This document shows, in pieces, positions 34,545 through 43,362 of a stretch of 45,148 bases of DNA. The notes beneath the pieces were generated by a model. The model was not told the DNA's origin and made no database searches. It worked only from the letters and a program-made list of their open reading frames with translations. The translations under genes and the position numbers were made by a program. How positions within the stretch are numbered: position 1 is the first letter of the stretch; every line of letters begins with the position of its first letter. This stretch comes from Paenibacillus agricola (lineage in GTDB: Bacteria > Bacillota > Bacilli > Paenibacillales > NBRC-103111), in assembly GCF_011440305.1 (NCBI RefSeq), contig NZ_JAAOIW010000030.1:1-45148 (forward strand), written 5' to 3'.

Positions 34545-34755
34545 TCTGCTTCATCCCCTGCATGTATTCTGAGACTGTCTCGCTACGTTTTATTATTTTC
34601 CACTATAGAAAGTTGCTGAACTCCTGTCAATATTGGTCTGTGAGGTGCGAATAATCCGATAAATGAGAGGGGAATCTATACATACACAATAATTTAGACA
34701 ACTGTACACATACCCATTTAACCAAAATAACTGAAGAAGCTTGTGGAGGTTTGTA

Positions 34756-35214
34756 ATGAAGAGGTGTTTATATTTCCTTACGCTTATTTTATGTATCAAT
34801 ATGTCAACCGTCTTAGCTAATGATACTATGGATTTCACGGTCCAAGTACAGGATCAAAATAAAGATCAAATAGAACCCTATTCAAGAGGCAGCTTCCGTT
34901 CACCCTCTGGATCATTTTCTGGTGGCAGCAGGGCTGCACCAAGAGGTGGTTATAATACAGGGCCTAGAGCTCCTTCCCCAAATGTTACTCGTAACCCAAG
35001 AACACAGCCGGGACAACAAGCAAATCCAACAAGTCGTTGGGGTGGCTTATTTGGCGGAATTGCAGCCGGAGCTATTATTGGATCGTTATTACATCCTTTT
35101 GGTGGTTATGGTTATGGAGGCGGCGGTTTTTCTCTCATTGGTATTCTTTTTTGGGTGGTTATTATCTATGTTGGTTATAAATTGTTTCAAAAGTTCAGGG
35201 AGAAAAACAGATGA
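34756..35214 (+). CDS. Secreted/membrane Gly-rich protein (Tim44-like N-terminal type)
   Basis: A 152-residue protein: signal peptide (residues 1-22, KRCLYFLTLILCINMSTVLA), then a low-complexity Ser/Gly/Arg/Pro segment (SRGSFRSPSGSFSGGSRAAP), then a Gly-rich hydrophobic stretch (GGLFGGIAAGAIIGSLL), HPFGGYGYGGGG and a final transmembrane helix ending KFREKNR. This is the layout of the N-terminal part of bacterial Tim44-like lipoproteins without the Tim44 domain. The start at 34756 is fixed by GGAGG seven bases before; the TTG at 34741 is part of that upstream region. It overlaps the DUF2653 gene by four bases (ATGA). Function unknown. Confidence 0.82.
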   Translation: MKRCLYFLTLILCINMSTVLANDTMDFTVQVQDQNKDQIEPYSRGSFRSPSGSFSGGSRAAPRGGYNTGPRAPSPNVTRNPRTQPGQQANPTSRWGGLFGGIAAGAIIGSLLHPFGGYGYGGGGFSLIGILFWVVIIYVGYKLFQKFREKNR

Positions 35215-35528
35215 AAATATGGTTCAATGAACAGGATATAATTGATTCGGCGTGTGTGTTTGGTGCCCATACATACAATGAAGATATCCAGGATATTAAA
35301 GCTGAATTACATCACGAAGAGGGAAAAGGGATTTCAGCTACTTTGAAAATTCAAAAGGATCAAAGAACCTATGAACTTTCGGAACAGGATATTATAGATG
35401 CATCTGCCATTTACTTGGAAGAGTATCATAAATTTGATCCTAATCAACTCTTGATTCAATTATTATTTGAGGAAACGAACGGATTCTCAGCAGAAATCGA
35501 ATTCCTATCAAGTCAAACCGTGGTCTAA
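35211..35528 (+). CDS. yxcD: DUF2653 protein (YxcD family)
   Basis: A 105-residue acidic protein with two related halves, each containing an NEQDIID or SEQDIID motif (residues ~6-12 and ~59-65) followed by AC/A-I/V and a downstream GFSAEIEF-type strand, as in B. subtilis YxcD. The fold is small alpha/beta; function unknown. It is translationally coupled to the Gly-rich membrane protein (ATGA overlap), and the pair is followed by a strong terminator, so both form a compact two-gene operon. The pairing suggests a shared membrane-associated task. Confidence 0.85.
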   Translation: MKIWFNEQDIIDSACVFGAHTYNEDIQDIKAELHHEEGKGISATLKIQKDQRTYELSEQDIIDASAIYLEEYHKFDPNQLLIQLLFEETNGFSAEIEFLSSQTVV

Positions 35529-35542
35529 TTTTTAAGGACGAT

Positions 35543-35579
35543 AAAAGCCCTCGATCCCCGCGAAGGAATGAGGGCTTTT
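35543..35579 (+). terminator. Terminator of the Gly-rich protein/DUF2653 operon
   Basis: AAAAGCCCTC pairs with GAGGGCTTTT, 14 bases after the stop. Confidence 0.92.
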
Positions 35580-35613
35580 CTATTAGCAAGCAGCGTCGTT
35601 TCAATGTCTCAAA

Positions 35614-36015
35614 TCACCTAGTAATTTGTCCCCGAATTTCTCCGTCCGGATGCTGTATGGTATGCACGTTGACATATGTGTTGCCTCTTTCGATCTCCCG
35701 AATTAAATTACGGAGAGTTTTGCCTTGTAAAGGCCCGACCAAATCGCGGCTGGTCAGGACACCCCGCACAATCCCACGTTTTACGGATATGCCAAATTTG
35801 GATGGTCCGAACAAGAAAACAACAACGGGGCCGTTCCGTCCTCTCCGTCCAAGATGGATATGAGCTTGAGTAACTCTTTCGATATTTTTGACGACAAGAC
35901 GGAATCTTAGTTGATTGCCGTTACTGCTAAGCTGAAAAACCGCGTTTCCAGTAGCGACAGTTCTTACTGGAGGTACCTCGTTGCGTCCGGTTAAGAACGC
36001 TCTAAATGTTCCGAT
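35614..36015 (-). CDS. CHRD-domain protein, start codon abnormal
   Basis: The minus-strand frame encodes a whole CHRD domain: FLTGRNEVPPVRT, then THIHLG-type AHIHLGRRGRNGPVVVFLF, and the closing GNTYVNVHT and HPDGEIRGQI. It is open for about 133 codons up to an in-frame TGA at 36022-36024. Between that stop and GTFRAFLTGRNE there is no ATG, GTG or TTG; only ATC (36015) and CTT are available. An ATG at 36025 is one base out of frame and only one base after AGAGG. Either a one-base insertion near 36016-36020 broke the start, or a rare ATC start is used. CHRD proteins are extracellular-type domains of unknown activity. Confidence 0.7.
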   Translation of the reverse strand: MGTFRAFLTGRNEVPPVRTVATGNAVFQLSSNGNQLRFRLVVKNIERVTQAHIHLGRRGRNGPVVVFLFGPSKFGISVKRGIVRGVLTSRDLVGPLQGKTLRNLIREIERGNTYVNVHTIQHPDGEIRGQITR

Positions 36016-36242
36016 AAGTGTTCATTCCTCTCTATTCAACAATACTTTAAGGTATTCAAGAAAGAAAGGAAAGGATTGTGCATTAGCCTACGTAGCCCGT
36101 ACAATCACCCTTTCAGCAAATTAAACTATAGTCCATACTCGGCAGGATGTTTAATTCCAGCCACCGTGGAATACGCTTTTAGGACCTATCTTTGCGGAAA
36201 TTTTGTGCTTCTTAGCATAACAACGCCCGTTTCATGTAAAGT

Positions 36243-36824
36243 TTAATCTTTTAAAAAGTGCTCCAGCCTATTTTTCACTTCCGGCCATTCGGAGTTAATC
36301 ACACTGTATAAATTAGAATTTCTAATAAATCCATCATGCAAGATTCGATCTTGTCTCAATATGCCTTCTTTCGTAGCTCCTATTCTTTCTATAGCTTGGT
36401 TCGAACGAGCATTTCTTACATCTGCTTTAAGCTGCACCCTTACTGCCTGGAACTCCTCAAAGCAATATTTCAGCAATTCGTATTTACACTCCGTATTCAC
36501 TCTGGTTCTCCATACTTCAGGAGAGTACCAGGTCCAACCGATTTCCAGATTTCTATTGGACACTGAGATATTCAAAAGTCGCGTGCTGCCCACAAATCGC
36601 TTTAATTCGTTGTCATAGACAGCAAATGGATACTCTGAGCCCAATTCTTTTGCACTTAGCGCACTTTCAAGCAATTGGATCATGTCTGCCAATGACTCGA
36701 TTTTGTTCGGCAAATACGTCCATATTTCTTGGTGCTTTGCACTCTCATACAGACCTTCTGCGTGGCTAAGTTCAAGGGGATGCAATTGGATTCGTTGGCC
36801 CGTAAGCTTTCTTGGAGAAAACAT
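36243..36824 (-). CDS. GNAT acetyltransferase, RimJ/RimL type
   Basis: A 193-residue acetyltransferase of the RimJ/RimL (GNAT_3) type: GQRIQLHPLELSHAEGLYES at the N-terminus, NLEIGWTWYSPEVWRTRVNTE in the core, and VRVQLKADVRNARSNQAIER with a following IGATKEGILRQ, the standard CoA-binding helix and substrate loop. Acceptor unknown (ribosomal protein, peptide or small molecule). AAGGAAG lies nine bases before the ATG. The 220 bases between it and the CHRD gene contain no gene I can support. Confidence 0.9.
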   Translation of the reverse strand: MFSPRKLTGQRIQLHPLELSHAEGLYESAKHQEIWTYLPNKIESLADMIQLLESALSAKELGSEYPFAVYDNELKRFVGSTRLLNISVSNRNLEIGWTWYSPEVWRTRVNTECKYELLKYCFEEFQAVRVQLKADVRNARSNQAIERIGATKEGILRQDRILHDGFIRNSNLYSVINSEWPEVKNRLEHFLKD

Positions 36825-36895
36825 AAAAATTAACTTCCTTTCAGCATGGGTTTGGGATGGGTTCCTTAACGGCTATGGCCATCAACAAGGATAAG

Positions 36896-37238
36896 CTACA
36901 ATAAAAGAGCTGTAGCCTCCTTCAAATTTTTGCAAATATAATCCGGTTGAATATGTTCCGGAATGGGTTTGTTTAATCGGTTTAACCAGATCACCTTTAT
37001 ACCTAGATTTAGAGCGCCTCCAACATCACTTGTAAGAGAATCTCCTATATGTATCACTTCGTTGGTGACTATTTTTAAACATATCGGAAAATTCTTTCCA
37101 CCAATAGCTGCCAATTTCCTGGATACTACAACTCACTGTCGTGCCTACTTTTATTTGCTCGCAAATAATGGGAATGATATCATCATCCTCATGCACCAAG
37201 GTTCCATAAAAATCCAGAAAGACGGCTTTGAATTTCAT
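36896..37238 (-). pseudogene. HAD-family hydrolase with internal deletion
   Basis: The N-terminal part keeps HAD motif I (FLDFYGTLVHEDDD) and reads to about SDMFKN. The C-terminal part, in a frame shifted by one base, resumes at EVIHIGDSLTSDVGGALNLG, which is motif IV. The whole middle, roughly 100 residues with motifs II and III and the cap, is missing, and the first frame runs into a stop shortly after the junction at ~37062-37078. An intact relative would be about 230 residues. AAGGGAG precedes a run of three ATGs (37238-37244); an ATG at 37265 also overlaps the upstream ATPase stop. Not functional. Confidence 0.85.
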
Positions 37239-37261
37239 CATCATAGCTCCCTTATTCTGTT

Positions 37262-38026
37262 TCATTCCCCACTATCAAATAGCTGTTTGAGCATCTTGTC
37301 TTTGTTGTTGAGGAACTGCTTCATGATCATATAATGATCGGTTTCTTCTAATATCATCGTTTCCATCCCTTGCGGGGTCAGATTATAAATGATTGAATCT
37401 GGATAGGCCATCAAAATTGGAGAGTGTGTGGATATAATGAACTGCGAGTTTTTTTGCACCAAATCGTGAATTCGCGCAAGCATGGCCATCTGTCGCAAGG
37501 GAGACAAGGCTGCCTCAGGCTCATCCAAAATATATAAACCCTGACCTCCAAAGCGATGTATAAAGGTAGCAAAAAACGATTCCCCATGTGACTGTTCATG
37601 CAACGATTTCCCACCATAAGAATCAATGATAGGTGGACCAAAGGAAGCCTCTTTATCCAGCCTTTCTATATCCGTCGCCAGGTTATAATAGCTTTCTGCA
37701 CGAAAGAAGAATCCATCACGAGGCCTGTGCAATCCTCGGATCAGACGAATAAATTCATGTAGATTCGAATGTGTCGATTGCGTAGAAAACGAAAAATTTT
37801 GCGTGCCTCCTTCCGCATTAAACCCCCAAGCTACAGCGATGGACTCCATCAGTGTCGATTTCCCCATTCCATTTTCACCAACAATATAGGTTACTTTAGG
37901 GTGGAATTCCAAACTACCCAGACTTTGAATCACTCCAAGGTTAAACGGATAAGAATCAAAAGTGGGAACTCTGTCGCGATCTAATTCTATGCCTCGCAAA
38001 AAAGGAATCGAAGAATATATATTCAC
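37262..38026 (-). CDS. AAA/ABC-type ATPase (COG3910-like)
   Basis: A 254-residue predicted ATPase of the ABC-ATPase-like clade. Walker A is GENGMGKSTL, the signature-like motif is SHGESFF, Walker B is LYILDEPEAALS and the switch His lies in ISTHSPILM. No membrane segment or coiled-coil insert is visible. This is the small stand-alone type (COG3910) whose role is not established. A GTG start at 38026 with AGGAGG 11 bases upstream is likely; another GTG at 38038 overlaps the RBS. It is followed directly by the broken HAD gene (ATGA overlap with one of its starts), suggesting a former operon. Confidence 0.83.
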   Translation of the reverse strand: MNIYSSIPFLRGIELDRDRVPTFDSYPFNLGVIQSLGSLEFHPKVTYIVGENGMGKSTLMESIAVAWGFNAEGGTQNFSFSTQSTHSNLHEFIRLIRGLHRPRDGFFFRAESYYNLATDIERLDKEASFGPPIIDSYGGKSLHEQSHGESFFATFIHRFGGQGLYILDEPEAALSPLRQMAMLARIHDLVQKNSQFIISTHSPILMAYPDSIIYNLTPQGMETMILEETDHYMIMKQFLNNKDKMLKQLFDSGE

Positions 38027-38086
38027 CCTGACTATCACCTCCTCTGTTATACGTATTATAGGCTTAATGCATCAATTTGGTAAATA

Positions 38087-38095
38087 TGTTATAAT
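38087..38095 (+). promoter_or_regulatory. Extended -10 promoter of the ABC-F leader
   Basis: TGTTATAAT is a consensus extended -10 (TGnTATAAT). The -35 region is weak, as is usual for extended -10 promoters. It would give an mRNA leader of about 240 bases before the ABC-F gene. Confidence 0.6.
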
Positions 38096-38101
38096 GGGCT
38101 A

Positions 38102-38345
38102 GCTCGGGAAACGAATCCCGAATAATCCGATGAAAGCGAAGGTAATTGTGCCAATGTGGAACTAATCCTGATCAAACTGGACCCTCAGTGTAATTTAAAG
38201 AGACAAGTACGTCCAGACGGGATTGGTATGCTCATTAACACAAATATCCGAAGGCTTTGATCGTGATTCTTAATGAATGACGGTATACAAACGCGCTAGG
38301 TTTATTTGAGCAACCCATCCTCTCTGGCAACAGGGAGGTTTTTTT
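38102..38345 (+). promoter_or_regulatory. Attenuator leader of the ABC-F gene
   Basis: The ~240-base leader begins with a hairpin (TCGGGA/TCCCGA, 38105-38122) and ends in a terminator whose U-tract touches the start codon. Short candidate leader peptides are present: MKAKVIVPMWN (38130-38165) and MLINTNIRRL (38228-38260), each with a weak RBS. Leaders of this design control antibiotic-resistance ABC-F genes such as vmlR and vga by drug-dependent ribosome stalling. That mechanism here is inference from layout. Confidence 0.65.
38319..38345 (+). terminator. Attenuating terminator overlapping the ABC-F RBS
   Basis: CCTCTCTG and CAGGGAGG pair fully (one G-U) around a GCAA tetraloop and are followed by seven Ts (38339-38345), then the GTG start. 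The RBS GGGAGG (38333-38338) is the 3' arm, so the same hairpin stops transcription and hides the ribosome binding site. Confidence 0.85.
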
Positions 38346-40070
38346 GTGCTAACTTTAGAGTGTGTGAATTTGGAAAAATCATTTGGTGATCGACTTTTGT
38401 TTACAATGGAGCAGCCGCTGAAGCTATATCAAGGTGACCGCTTGGGGATTGTCGGCGTCAACGGCGCTGGTAAAACAACGCTGCTCCACCTGCTGGCTGG
38501 GATCTTAGAGCCGGATGCAGGCACGATTAGAAGACACGGCACCGTGGCTGTGGTTGCCCAGTGGGAGCCCGAGGATGGCGACTACAGCGGTGGCGAAGAA
38601 ACACGAAGGCGTTTGGCTGCAGCATTCGGTGTTCAAGCGGATATCCTATTCGCCGACGAACCAACGTCCCACCTGGACTTGAACGGGATCTTGGATGTAG
38701 AGCGTATACTAACTGCCTATCCCGGTACCGTGGTGCTGATCTCACATGACAGAGAGCTGCTTGATGCTGTATGTACTCAGATTCTTGAGATCGAGAATGG
38801 AAAGCTCAACCTTTTCACAGGAAATTATAGTAAATATATCGACTTTAAGCAAAATGCACGAGATCGTGCTTGGTTGGAGTTCGAGAAATATACAGCTAAA
38901 AAGGCACAATTGACAGCCGCAATTACCGAAAAAAAGCAGCGCGCTAGCCGCGTGGTAAAGGCTCCGCGTGGATTGGGCAGCTCCGAGGCCAGGATGGGCA
39001 AGGATTTTTTTGCAAGTAAAGCTGCCAGAATGGAGAAAAATGCAAAAGCGATCCAAAGCCGGATAGAGAAGCTGGAATTGGTGGAAAAGCCACGCGAGCT
39101 TCCAGCGGTCCATTTCGATATCCAGGCTTACGTACCTATCCACGGTAAGGCCGCCATTCGTTTAGAAAGGCTTACCCGCATAGTCCCAGCCCGGGGTACT
39201 GCTATAAAGGATGCGAAGTTAAACGATTGGAGTCCACACGTTGTTAGCAGTTCTGACAACTCACGCACTTTGTTCCGTGACCTATCGCTCATGATCCGCC
39301 CAGGAGCCAAAGTAGCTTTGCTCGGCTCTAATGGATCTGGAAAGTCCACTTTGCTGAGCATGATTGCTGACCGATCCGATGGCATCAGGCTAGCTGGGAG
39401 CGCTCGTGTCGGTTATTTTCATCAAAAGCTGAAAATTTTAGACGATACAGCAACCATCCTGGACAACGTGATGAGCACAAGCATTCATCCGGAGTCGACA
39501 GTGCGAACCGTTCTGGCTCGGCTGCTTTTTAAGCAAGAAGAGGTATTCAAGCGCGTTGAGCTACTGAGCGGCGGAGAACGGGTCAAAACCGCCTTAGCCA
39601 AGCTTTTCCTGAGCGACTGCAACCTGCTGCTTTTGGATGAGCCGACCAATTATTTGGACCTCCCTGCCAAGGAGGAGCTGGAAAAGGTGCTGCTGAGCTA
39701 TCCGGGAACGATTCTTTTTGCCACGCATGACCGAAGGCTTGCTGCCCAGCTGGCCGATCAAGTGCTCAGCTTGGATGGCGAGCGGCATGTTTGGTTTGAC
39801 GGCACCTATGAGGCATATACACAGGCTCTGGCAGCACAGACCGCTAAAACAATAGCTAAAGCCCAAGCAAGTAACAGCGGCTCCGAAGTACCATACAGGC
39901 GGCTTACGGTGTTCAACGAAGAGGAGCTTTTACGGCTGGAGCTTGAACGTAATACGGTTCTTGCGCGATTGTCCATCCCACAGAAACACGACAATATCGC
40001 TGAGCTGGACCAACGTTTCAAGACGTTGAGCGCACAAATTATAAGCTTGCACCAATTACGTGAGGAATAG
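38346..40070 (+). CDS. ABC-F subfamily ATPase, antibiotic-resistance type (VmlR/Vga-like)
   Basis: A 574-residue protein with two ABC ATPase domains and no membrane segments. NBD1: Walker A GVNGAGKTT, signature YSGGEETRR, Walker B FADEPTSHLDL. A basic linker (~residues 170-250) forms the interdomain arm. NBD2: Walker A GSNGSGKST, signature LLSGGERVKTALAK, Walker B LLLDEPTNYLDL. A C-terminal helical tail ends HQLREE. ABC-F proteins bind the ribosomal E-site and dislodge antibiotics or rescue stalls. The short size, C-terminal extension and attenuator fit the resistance branch (PLS-A/MLS type). A segment of about 20 residues (VPARGTAIKDAKLNDW) is inserted at the start of NBD2. GTG start, RBS inside the attenuator stem. 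Confidence 0.9.
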   Translation: MLTLECVNLEKSFGDRLLFTMEQPLKLYQGDRLGIVGVNGAGKTTLLHLLAGILEPDAGTIRRHGTVAVVAQWEPEDGDYSGGEETRRRLAAAFGVQADILFADEPTSHLDLNGILDVERILTAYPGTVVLISHDRELLDAVCTQILEIENGKLNLFTGNYSKYIDFKQNARDRAWLEFEKYTAKKAQLTAAITEKKQRASRVVKAPRGLGSSEARMGKDFFASKAARMEKNAKAIQSRIEKLELVEKPRELPAVHFDIQAYVPIHGKAAIRLERLTRIVPARGTAIKDAKLNDWSPHVVSSSDNSRTLFRDLSLMIRPGAKVALLGSNGSGKSTLLSMIADRSDGIRLAGSARVGYFHQKLKILDDTATILDNVMSTSIHPESTVRTVLARLLFKQEEVFKRVELLSGGERVKTALAKLFLSDCNLLLLDEPTNYLDLPAKEELEKVLLSYPGTILFATHDRRLAAQLADQVLSLDGERHVWFDGTYEAYTQALAAQTAKTIAKAQASNSGSEVPYRRLTVFNEEELLRLELERNTVLARLSIPQKHDNIAELDQRFKTLSAQIISLHQLREE

Positions 40071-40140
40071 CTTGTCCTCCAAGCTTGACAGCAGCGTTTG
40101 GCAAGAGTGTTTATTGTAAACGGTTATCCATAAATAGCTT

Positions 40141-40176
40141 AAGCCGGCTACCCTTTCAATCGGTAGCCGGCTTTTA
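40141..40176. terminator. Terminator between ABC-F gene and ileS
   Basis: A perfect 12-bp stem (AAGCCGGCTACC / GGTAGCCGGCTT) with a T-run on the plus strand. It lies between convergent genes and may serve both. Confidence 0.9.
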
Positions 40177-40229
40177 TTGAGTTATCTGCTATTTTTGTTC
40201 AGTGAGCTCGCTGCGAATAGTTGAACTGG

Positions 40230-43200
40230 TTATTCGATAAGCAGACCGAAGTGGTGCTCCCCAAACGAAGCTTGCTCCATATCTGGAGCTTTAGCATATC
40301 TAACGCTGGACAGCAGCACATTTTCCTGGAGCACATGGTCAAACCGGCTTAAAGCTGCTTGCAGCTGCGCATCCACGTCGAGCACAAGATCGACGCGCCG
40401 CTCAATCGGCAGCTCCAGCTTTTTACGGTAATCCTGGATGGCACGGATGACCTCCCTCACAGCCCCTTCCTGCTCCAGCTCTTCGGTAATGGCCGTATTT
40501 AAGGCAACGGTCATTTGATAGCCTGAGGCAGAAGCGAAGCCTGCATTCGCTTGTGTCTCCACAAGCAGCTCATCTAATGGGATGTGCAGGGATTCACCGT
40601 CAAGCGTAATATCCAGGAAGCCGTTATCGACAACGGATTTCGTTTCGAATGCGGACAATTGCTTTAAGTGGCTTTGTACAGGTCCCACGAATTTACCATA
40701 TTTTTTGCCTGCTACCTTCAGGTTTAGCTTTAAGCTGAAGCGTAAAAAGCCGCTATCGTTCTGGACGATCTTGATTTCCTTGACGTTGATTTCATCTTTG
40801 ATGATGTCCTCGAACGAGCCTAGGTTAAACTCGCGGTCAAGCGAAAGGAGCAGCTCGGACAGTGGCATCCGGGTCTTGATTCCCGTTTCATTACGGATGT
40901 TACGGGCTAATTCAACAATTTGCCTCGCTGCTTCCATGTCGTCCTCAAGCGTCTTATCGATCGCAGCCACATTCATCCTTGGATAATCCGTAAGATGAAC
41001 ACTTCCTTCACCACTCAGGTTATCGTACAGGTCATCCGCAATTAACGGAGCATAAGGGGCAATCATGCGTGCTAGCGTCAGCAGGACTTCCCGCAACGTT
41101 TGGTATGCCGATATTTTATCCGAGGTCATTTCACTGCCCCAAAACCGGTCGCGAGAGCGGCGGATATACCAATTGCTCATTTCATCAACAAATGCCTCGA
41201 TTTGCTTCGCAGGGTTCAGGAAATCATTGACCTCCAGACCCTTCTCTACCTGCTGCAAGGTGCTATTTAATCTCGACAATATCCAGCGGTCTAATAGGTT
41301 CTCAGCAGCCTGCTGTGGATGCTCTTCTTGTTGATATTGGTCAATGGTCGCGTACAATGCATAAAAAGCATGCGTATTATTGATCGTATCCACTAGCTTC
41401 GATTTGGCTTCTGCTACGATTTGCTTGGAGAATCGCTTGCTGTTCCATGGCGCACTATCCGATAACAAGGCCCAACGGAACGCATCCGTTCCAAACTCAT
41501 TGATAATTTCCCAAGGGTCGATGCCGTTGCCTTTACTTTTGGACATCTTTTGCCCTTTTTCATCAAGCACATGCCCGGTCGATATCACAGCTTTATATGG
41601 CGATTTGCCGTTATATAAGGTGGAAACTGCCAGCAGGCTAAAAAACCAGCCTCTTGTTTGGTCAATCCCTTCACAGATCATATCAGCAGGATATTGCTCC
41701 TCAAATAAGGCTTCATTTTCAAAAGGATGATGGTATTGGGCAAACGGCATCGAGCCGCTATCAAACCAGACGTCGATCACCTCTGAGGTTCTGTCCATCG
41801 TACCGCCGCAGGTGCAGCGGAGCTGGACTTGATCCACATAAGGCTTATGCAGCTCCAGACTTTCGTCGATCGGCTGCACTGACCTCTCCCGCATCTCCTG
41901 ATGGCTCCCCGGTGCAAATTCAGCGTCGCAATCCTGGCATTCCCACACATTAAGCGGTGTGCCCCAATAGCGGTTCCGGCTAATGTTCCAGTCAACAAGC
42001 TCCTCCAGAAACTTGCCGAAGCGCCCTTCCCGGATATGTGCAGGGTACCAATCGATCTTGCTGTTGTTCTCAATGAGCTGGTCCTTGACCGCTGTTGTTT
42101 GGATGAACCAGCTTTCCGTTGCATAATAGAGCAGTGGCGATTTGCAGCGCCAGCAAAAAGGGTAGCTGTGCTCATAACGCTCTTTGGCAAACAGTAGGCC
42201 GCGCTCTGACAAGCTTTTCACCATATCGATATCGCAATCCTTGACGAAGCGTCCTGCAAAATCAGTAATCTGCTCCGTGTAACGGCCTGCGGTGTCTACC
42301 ACATTGACAAAATCCAGCTTGTGCTGACGAGCCGTGCGGTAATCGTCCTCACCATGGGCAGGAGCAATATGGACAATACCCGTACCACTGGTATCGCTGA
42401 CGTAATCTGCATCTACAACGATATGCCCTTTATCTACGCTGATATAGCCAAAAGGTGCTTCATAGGCTGTGCCTAGAAATTCTGAGCCCTTATGAGTGGA
42501 TACAATCTCGTAGTTTTCTTTCATTAGCTTTTCAACCAGATTGGCTGCGACGATGTAGACCTCACCATTTTGCTTAACTTTAACATATTCCAATTCTTTA
42601 TTTACCGCTAAGGCTACATTAGCTGGCAGCGTCCATGGGGTTGTCGTCCAAGCCAGAAAATATTCATTAGCGCTTTTGCTTTTGAATTTTACCGTGGCGC
42701 TCAAATCCTTGACATCCTCATAGCCTTGGGCCACCTCGTGGGAGCTTAGTGTGGTCTGGCAATCCGGGCAATAAGGGCTGACACGATGACCTTTGTAGAG
42801 CAGTCCTTTTTTATGAATAGTTGATAAAATATGCCACACACTCTCGATGTAATTGTTGGTAAGCGTGACATAAGGGTGCTCCATATCTGTCCAGTAAGCG
42901 ATCGCCTCCGTCATTTCCCGCCACTGCTTCTCATAGACGAACACGCTGGTTTTACACTTTTCCACGAATTCGGCAATACCGTATTTTTCGATCTCCTGTT
43001 TACCGGAAATACCCAGCATTTTCTCAACACCCAGCTCAACGGGAAGGCCATGTGTATCCCAGCCGGCTTTACGGACGACACGGTAACCCGACATCGTTTT
43101 GTAACGGCCGATAAAATCTTTAATAACGCGTCCTAGCACATGCCCGATATGTGGCTCTCCATTGGCGGTCGGTGGGCCCTCATAGAAGACAAAATTGGGC

Positions 43201-43310
43201 TTGCCCTCGCGGTTTTCAATGGATTGGCGGAAGGTATTCTGTTGGTTCCACTTCTCCAATACACGAAGCTCACGGGTTCTTGCTTTTTCTTTGACATCCA
43301 CTTTTCTCAT
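40230..43310 (-). CDS. ileS: Isoleucyl-tRNA synthetase, type 2 (IleRS2)
   Basis: A 1026-residue class I synthetase charging tRNA-Ile in the cytoplasm. The HIGH motif is His54-Ile-Gly-His57 within YEGPPTANGEPHIGH, and KMSKS is at 588-592. The wording EGPPTANG, AGWDTHGLPVELGVEK and YKGHRVSPYCPDCQT, and the length, are those of the eukaryote-like IleRS2 clade found in Bacillus cereus-group and other Bacillota, not of the ~920-residue IleRS1 with a C-terminal zinc finger. IleRS2 enzymes bind mupirocin weakly. The start at 43310 is chosen because AAGGGTGG lies nine bases upstream; earlier in-frame codons run into the T-box terminator. Regulated by the T-box upstream. Confidence 0.96.
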   Translation of the reverse strand: MRKVDVKEKARTRELRVLEKWNQQNTFRQSIENREGKPNFVFYEGPPTANGEPHIGHVLGRVIKDFIGRYKTMSGYRVVRKAGWDTHGLPVELGVEKMLGISGKQEIEKYGIAEFVEKCKTSVFVYEKQWREMTEAIAYWTDMEHPYVTLTNNYIESVWHILSTIHKKGLLYKGHRVSPYCPDCQTTLSSHEVAQGYEDVKDLSATVKFKSKSANEYFLAWTTTPWTLPANVALAVNKELEYVKVKQNGEVYIVAANLVEKLMKENYEIVSTHKGSEFLGTAYEAPFGYISVDKGHIVVDADYVSDTSGTGIVHIAPAHGEDDYRTARQHKLDFVNVVDTAGRYTEQITDFAGRFVKDCDIDMVKSLSERGLLFAKERYEHSYPFCWRCKSPLLYYATESWFIQTTAVKDQLIENNSKIDWYPAHIREGRFGKFLEELVDWNISRNRYWGTPLNVWECQDCDAEFAPGSHQEMRERSVQPIDESLELHKPYVDQVQLRCTCGGTMDRTSEVIDVWFDSGSMPFAQYHHPFENEALFEEQYPADMICEGIDQTRGWFFSLLAVSTLYNGKSPYKAVISTGHVLDEKGQKMSKSKGNGIDPWEIINEFGTDAFRWALLSDSAPWNSKRFSKQIVAEAKSKLVDTINNTHAFYALYATIDQYQQEEHPQQAAENLLDRWILSRLNSTLQQVEKGLEVNDFLNPAKQIEAFVDEMSNWYIRRSRDRFWGSEMTSDKISAYQTLREVLLTLARMIAPYAPLIADDLYDNLSGEGSVHLTDYPRMNVAAIDKTLEDDMEAARQIVELARNIRNETGIKTRMPLSELLLSLDREFNLGSFEDIIKDEINVKEIKIVQNDSGFLRFSLKLNLKVAGKKYGKFVGPVQSHLKQLSAFETKSVVDNGFLDITLDGESLHIPLDELLVETQANAGFASASGYQMTVALNTAITEELEQEGAVREVIRAIQDYRKKLELPIERRVDLVLDVDAQLQAALSRFDHVLQENVLLSSVRYAKAPDMEQASFGEHHFGLLIE

Positions 43311-43362
43311 CGCTTTCATCCACCCTTTTCTGATAATAAAATTGAACAAAACAACAAAAAAA

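Noticed and set aside
34741-34755. Upstream TTG start of the Gly-rich protein (MWRFV extension)
   Set aside because: This sequence contains the RBS GGAGG for the ATG at 34756.
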